Shown piece after piece: positions 62,474 through 64,000 of a stretch of 64,000 nt of DNA (the first letter of the stretch is position 1; each line of letters opens with the position of its first letter). Both the position numbers and the translations under genes were made by a program. Source of the DNA: Coralliovum pocilloporae (GTDB taxonomy: Bacteria > Pseudomonadota > Alphaproteobacteria > Rhizobiales > Cohaesibacteraceae); the NCBI RefSeq assembly GCF_030845175.1, contig NZ_CP132542.1, positions 1,368,001-1,432,000 of the forward strand, given 5' to 3'. Below the pieces are notes generated by a model that saw only the letters and a list, made by a program, of their open reading frames with translations, made no database searches and was not told where the DNA came from.

Positions 62474-64000
62474 CTAAAGATTGCGTAAAATAGCGGCTGG
62501 GCGCTGGCCCAGACTTCGCCAGGTCCCGGTCAGACCCAATGAAACGGTGAGGCCAAGGGCAATCACAGCAACGCTCAACGCGGTTGTGGGGTCAAACACA
62601 AAGTCAAACCCCATAATGTCACTGATGACGAACCAGGCCGCAATGCCACCTGCAAGCAGGGCAAACAGCGCCGTAACGGCACCCAGCAAGGCATATTCCA
62701 CCAGATAGGCTCCCAGCAATCTGCGCCGGGTTGCACCCAGAACTTTCAGAACCACAGCCTCGCGGACACGTGCCTGATGACCGGCAGCAAGCGCGCCACC
62801 CAGCACCAGCACAGAGGCGATAAGCGCAACAGAAGCGGCAGCCCTCACGGCAACAGCCAGTTTGCCCACGAGGTCATTGACAGTCTGCAATGCGTCTTTC
62901 ACCCGGACGCTGGTGACGGTTGGCAAGGCATTGGTAACGGCCTGAAGAAGCCTGAACTCGTCGGCTTCTTCTGCATCCGGCCAGCTTGCGGTGGCAAGAA
63001 AGGCATGGGGTGCGCCTGCAAAGGTGTTGGGGCTGAAGACCATGACAAAATTGATGCCCATGGATTCCCAGTCTACCCGTCGCAGATTCCCGATGCGGGC
63101 ACCAATGGTCCGGCCAAGCACATTGACTTCAATCCGGTCCCCGATTGTCAGGCCAAGTTCTGCTGCAAGCTCATGGTCAAACGAAACAAGAGGTTCACCG
63201 CTATAGTCTTCCAGCCACCATGACCCTTCAACCAGACTGGACGATTCAGGCAGTTCTGCTGAATAGGTAATGCCACGATCCCCGCGCAGAACCCAGGCAG
63301 CCTCAGGCGGTGCATCAAAGTCACGGGCCGGAATACCCTTAAGGCTGGTCAACCGCCCTCTCAACATCGGAACCCGCTCCAGAGACACATTCGGAACGGT
63401 CTTTTCAACAAGCGCTGTAAAGGACTCGATTTCGTGGCTCTGAATATCAACAAAGAAGAAACTCGGTGCCTCATCCGGCAAGGACGATGAGAGCTGCCTC
63501 CTCAGATTGGCATCAAGCAGCGACAGAGCCACAAGAAGCGAAAGGCCGAGACCCAGAGAGAGAATGACACTCGGCGTCAGAGCACCTGGCTTGTAAAGAC
63601 TGGCGACCGCCAAACGCAATTCCATCCTGCGGGGGCGCGGCACGCGGGCTGCAACACGCATGATAAGCCAGGCAACCAGACGCAGCATGATAAAGGCCGC
63701 GATAATGCCCCCTGTGAAAATCACAGCAATACGCTTATCATCAGCAAGTCCGATAGCGGACAGGGTCAGCAGCAGAAGCGCGGCCACCAGCGCGATCAGA
63801 TAGGGTAACCGGGGCCTTATGGGCAATGGTGCCACAAGATCACGAAACAGGGCCGAAACCGGCACATCATGCGCACGCCCCAGAGGCCAGAGCGCAAAGA
63901 CCAAAGCTGTCAGATAGCCAAAGAGCGCCGCCACGATCAAAGTAGACGGATAGATCCCCATCTCTGAGACCGGCAGCACACCTTCAAGCGCAGTTTGGGC
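62474..64000 (-). CDS. FtsX-like ABC transporter permease, C-terminal part
   Basis: The frame runs off the right edge, so the N-terminal part is missing; 508 residues are visible. There are membrane helices near the start, an FtsX core (LAVASLYKPGALTPSVILSL), a large periplasmic domain (residues about 190-370 of the visible part), and the C-terminal three-helix FtsX unit with KVLGATRRRLLGAYLVEYALLG. This is the YbbP-like macro-permease type, usually about 850 residues and paired with a YbbA-like ATPase that should lie upstream. It is predicted to export or extract lipoproteins or other envelope factors. Confidence 0.9.
   Translation of the reverse strand, partial: AQTALEGVLPVSEMGIYPSTLIVAALFGYLTALVFALWPLGRAHDVPVSALFRDLVAPLPIRPRLPYLIALVAALLLLTLSAIGLADDKRIAVIFTGGIIAAFIMLRLVAWLIMRVAARVPRPRRMELRLAVASLYKPGALTPSVILSLGLGLSLLVALSLLDANLRRQLSSSLPDEAPSFFFVDIQSHEIESFTALVEKTVPNVSLERVPMLRGRLTSLKGIPARDFDAPPEAAWVLRGDRGITYSAELPESSSLVEGSWWLEDYSGEPLVSFDHELAAELGLTIGDRIEVNVLGRTIGARIGNLRRVDWESMGINFVMVFSPNTFAGAPHAFLATASWPDAEEADEFRLLQAVTNALPTVTSVRVKDALQTVNDLVGKLAVAVRAAASVALIASVLVLGGALAAGHQARVREAVVLKVLGATRRRLLGAYLVEYALLGAVTALFALLAGGIAAWFVISDIMGFDFVFDPTTALSVAVIALGLTVSLGLTGTWRSLGQRPAAILRNL

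Noticed and set aside
1..64000. CRISPR array, insertion sequence or prophage
   Set aside because: No regularly spaced repeats, transposase, integrase or phage structural genes were seen on either strand.

Overview
The window is a stretch of an alphaproteobacterial chromosome. No single gene names the genus. The lineage call rests on a Porin_2-type porin, a Mic60/mitofilin-like protein between hemCD and a HemY-type protein, DUF2794 and DUF1223 proteins, a ccmABCDG block beside aconitase, and a tsaD-gpsA-YciI-EVE block divergent from hemC. No phage, insertion sequence or CRISPR array was seen.

Layout. 1-20.7 kb is mostly housekeeping: the end of a TRAP transporter, an HCCA-isomerase-like DsbA-fold protein, argG, folP-folK, a major porin, a LuxR-type regulator, acs, an MFS transporter, a secreted nuclease, then a leftward tsaD-gpsA-yciI-EVE-methyltransferase run opposite a rightward hemC-hemD-mitofilin-hemY run, ending at tRNA-Thr(CGT). 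20.9-30.3 kb is a purine-salvage locus: two divergent adenine-deaminase-family enzymes enclose a BMP-type nucleoside ABC transporter, with a divergent AraC regulator. 30.5-34.1 kb holds a secreted SH3 protein and an unrecognised 1050-residue coiled-coil protein. 34.1-44.7 kb is a surface-polysaccharide locus: a NeuB-type synthase, a cytidylyltransferase fused to a KdsC-like phosphatase, a stand-alone phosphomannose-isomerase cupin, two paralogous predicted glycosyltransferases, two KpsS-like proteins, a half-length KpsC-like protein and a UDP-glucose dehydrogenase. 44.9-64 kb returns to housekeeping: a secreted esterase, dapF-mtaB-ftsY-yciB, ccmABCDG-nudix, acnA, a DUF1223 protein, htpG, DUF2794, a GNAT acetyltransferase, a Bax-inhibitor-1 protein and the end of an FtsX-like permease.

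Main inferences. The polysaccharide locus can be read as a compact CMP-Kdn route: the cupin makes mannose-6-phosphate, the NeuB-like enzyme condenses it with PEP, and the fusion protein dephosphorylates and activates the product. No gene in the window would supply ManNAc, legionaminic or pseudaminic acid precursors. Kps-like and DUF6716-like transferases would then assemble the polymer, but no capsule export genes are present here. Upstream of htpG, on the same strand, is a previously unlabelled structured RNA candidate: a nested stem that pairs better on the minus strand, followed by a terminator with six Ts, and then a sigma-32-like promoter for htpG. All functions are assigned from sequence reading and family knowledge; no database search was run.
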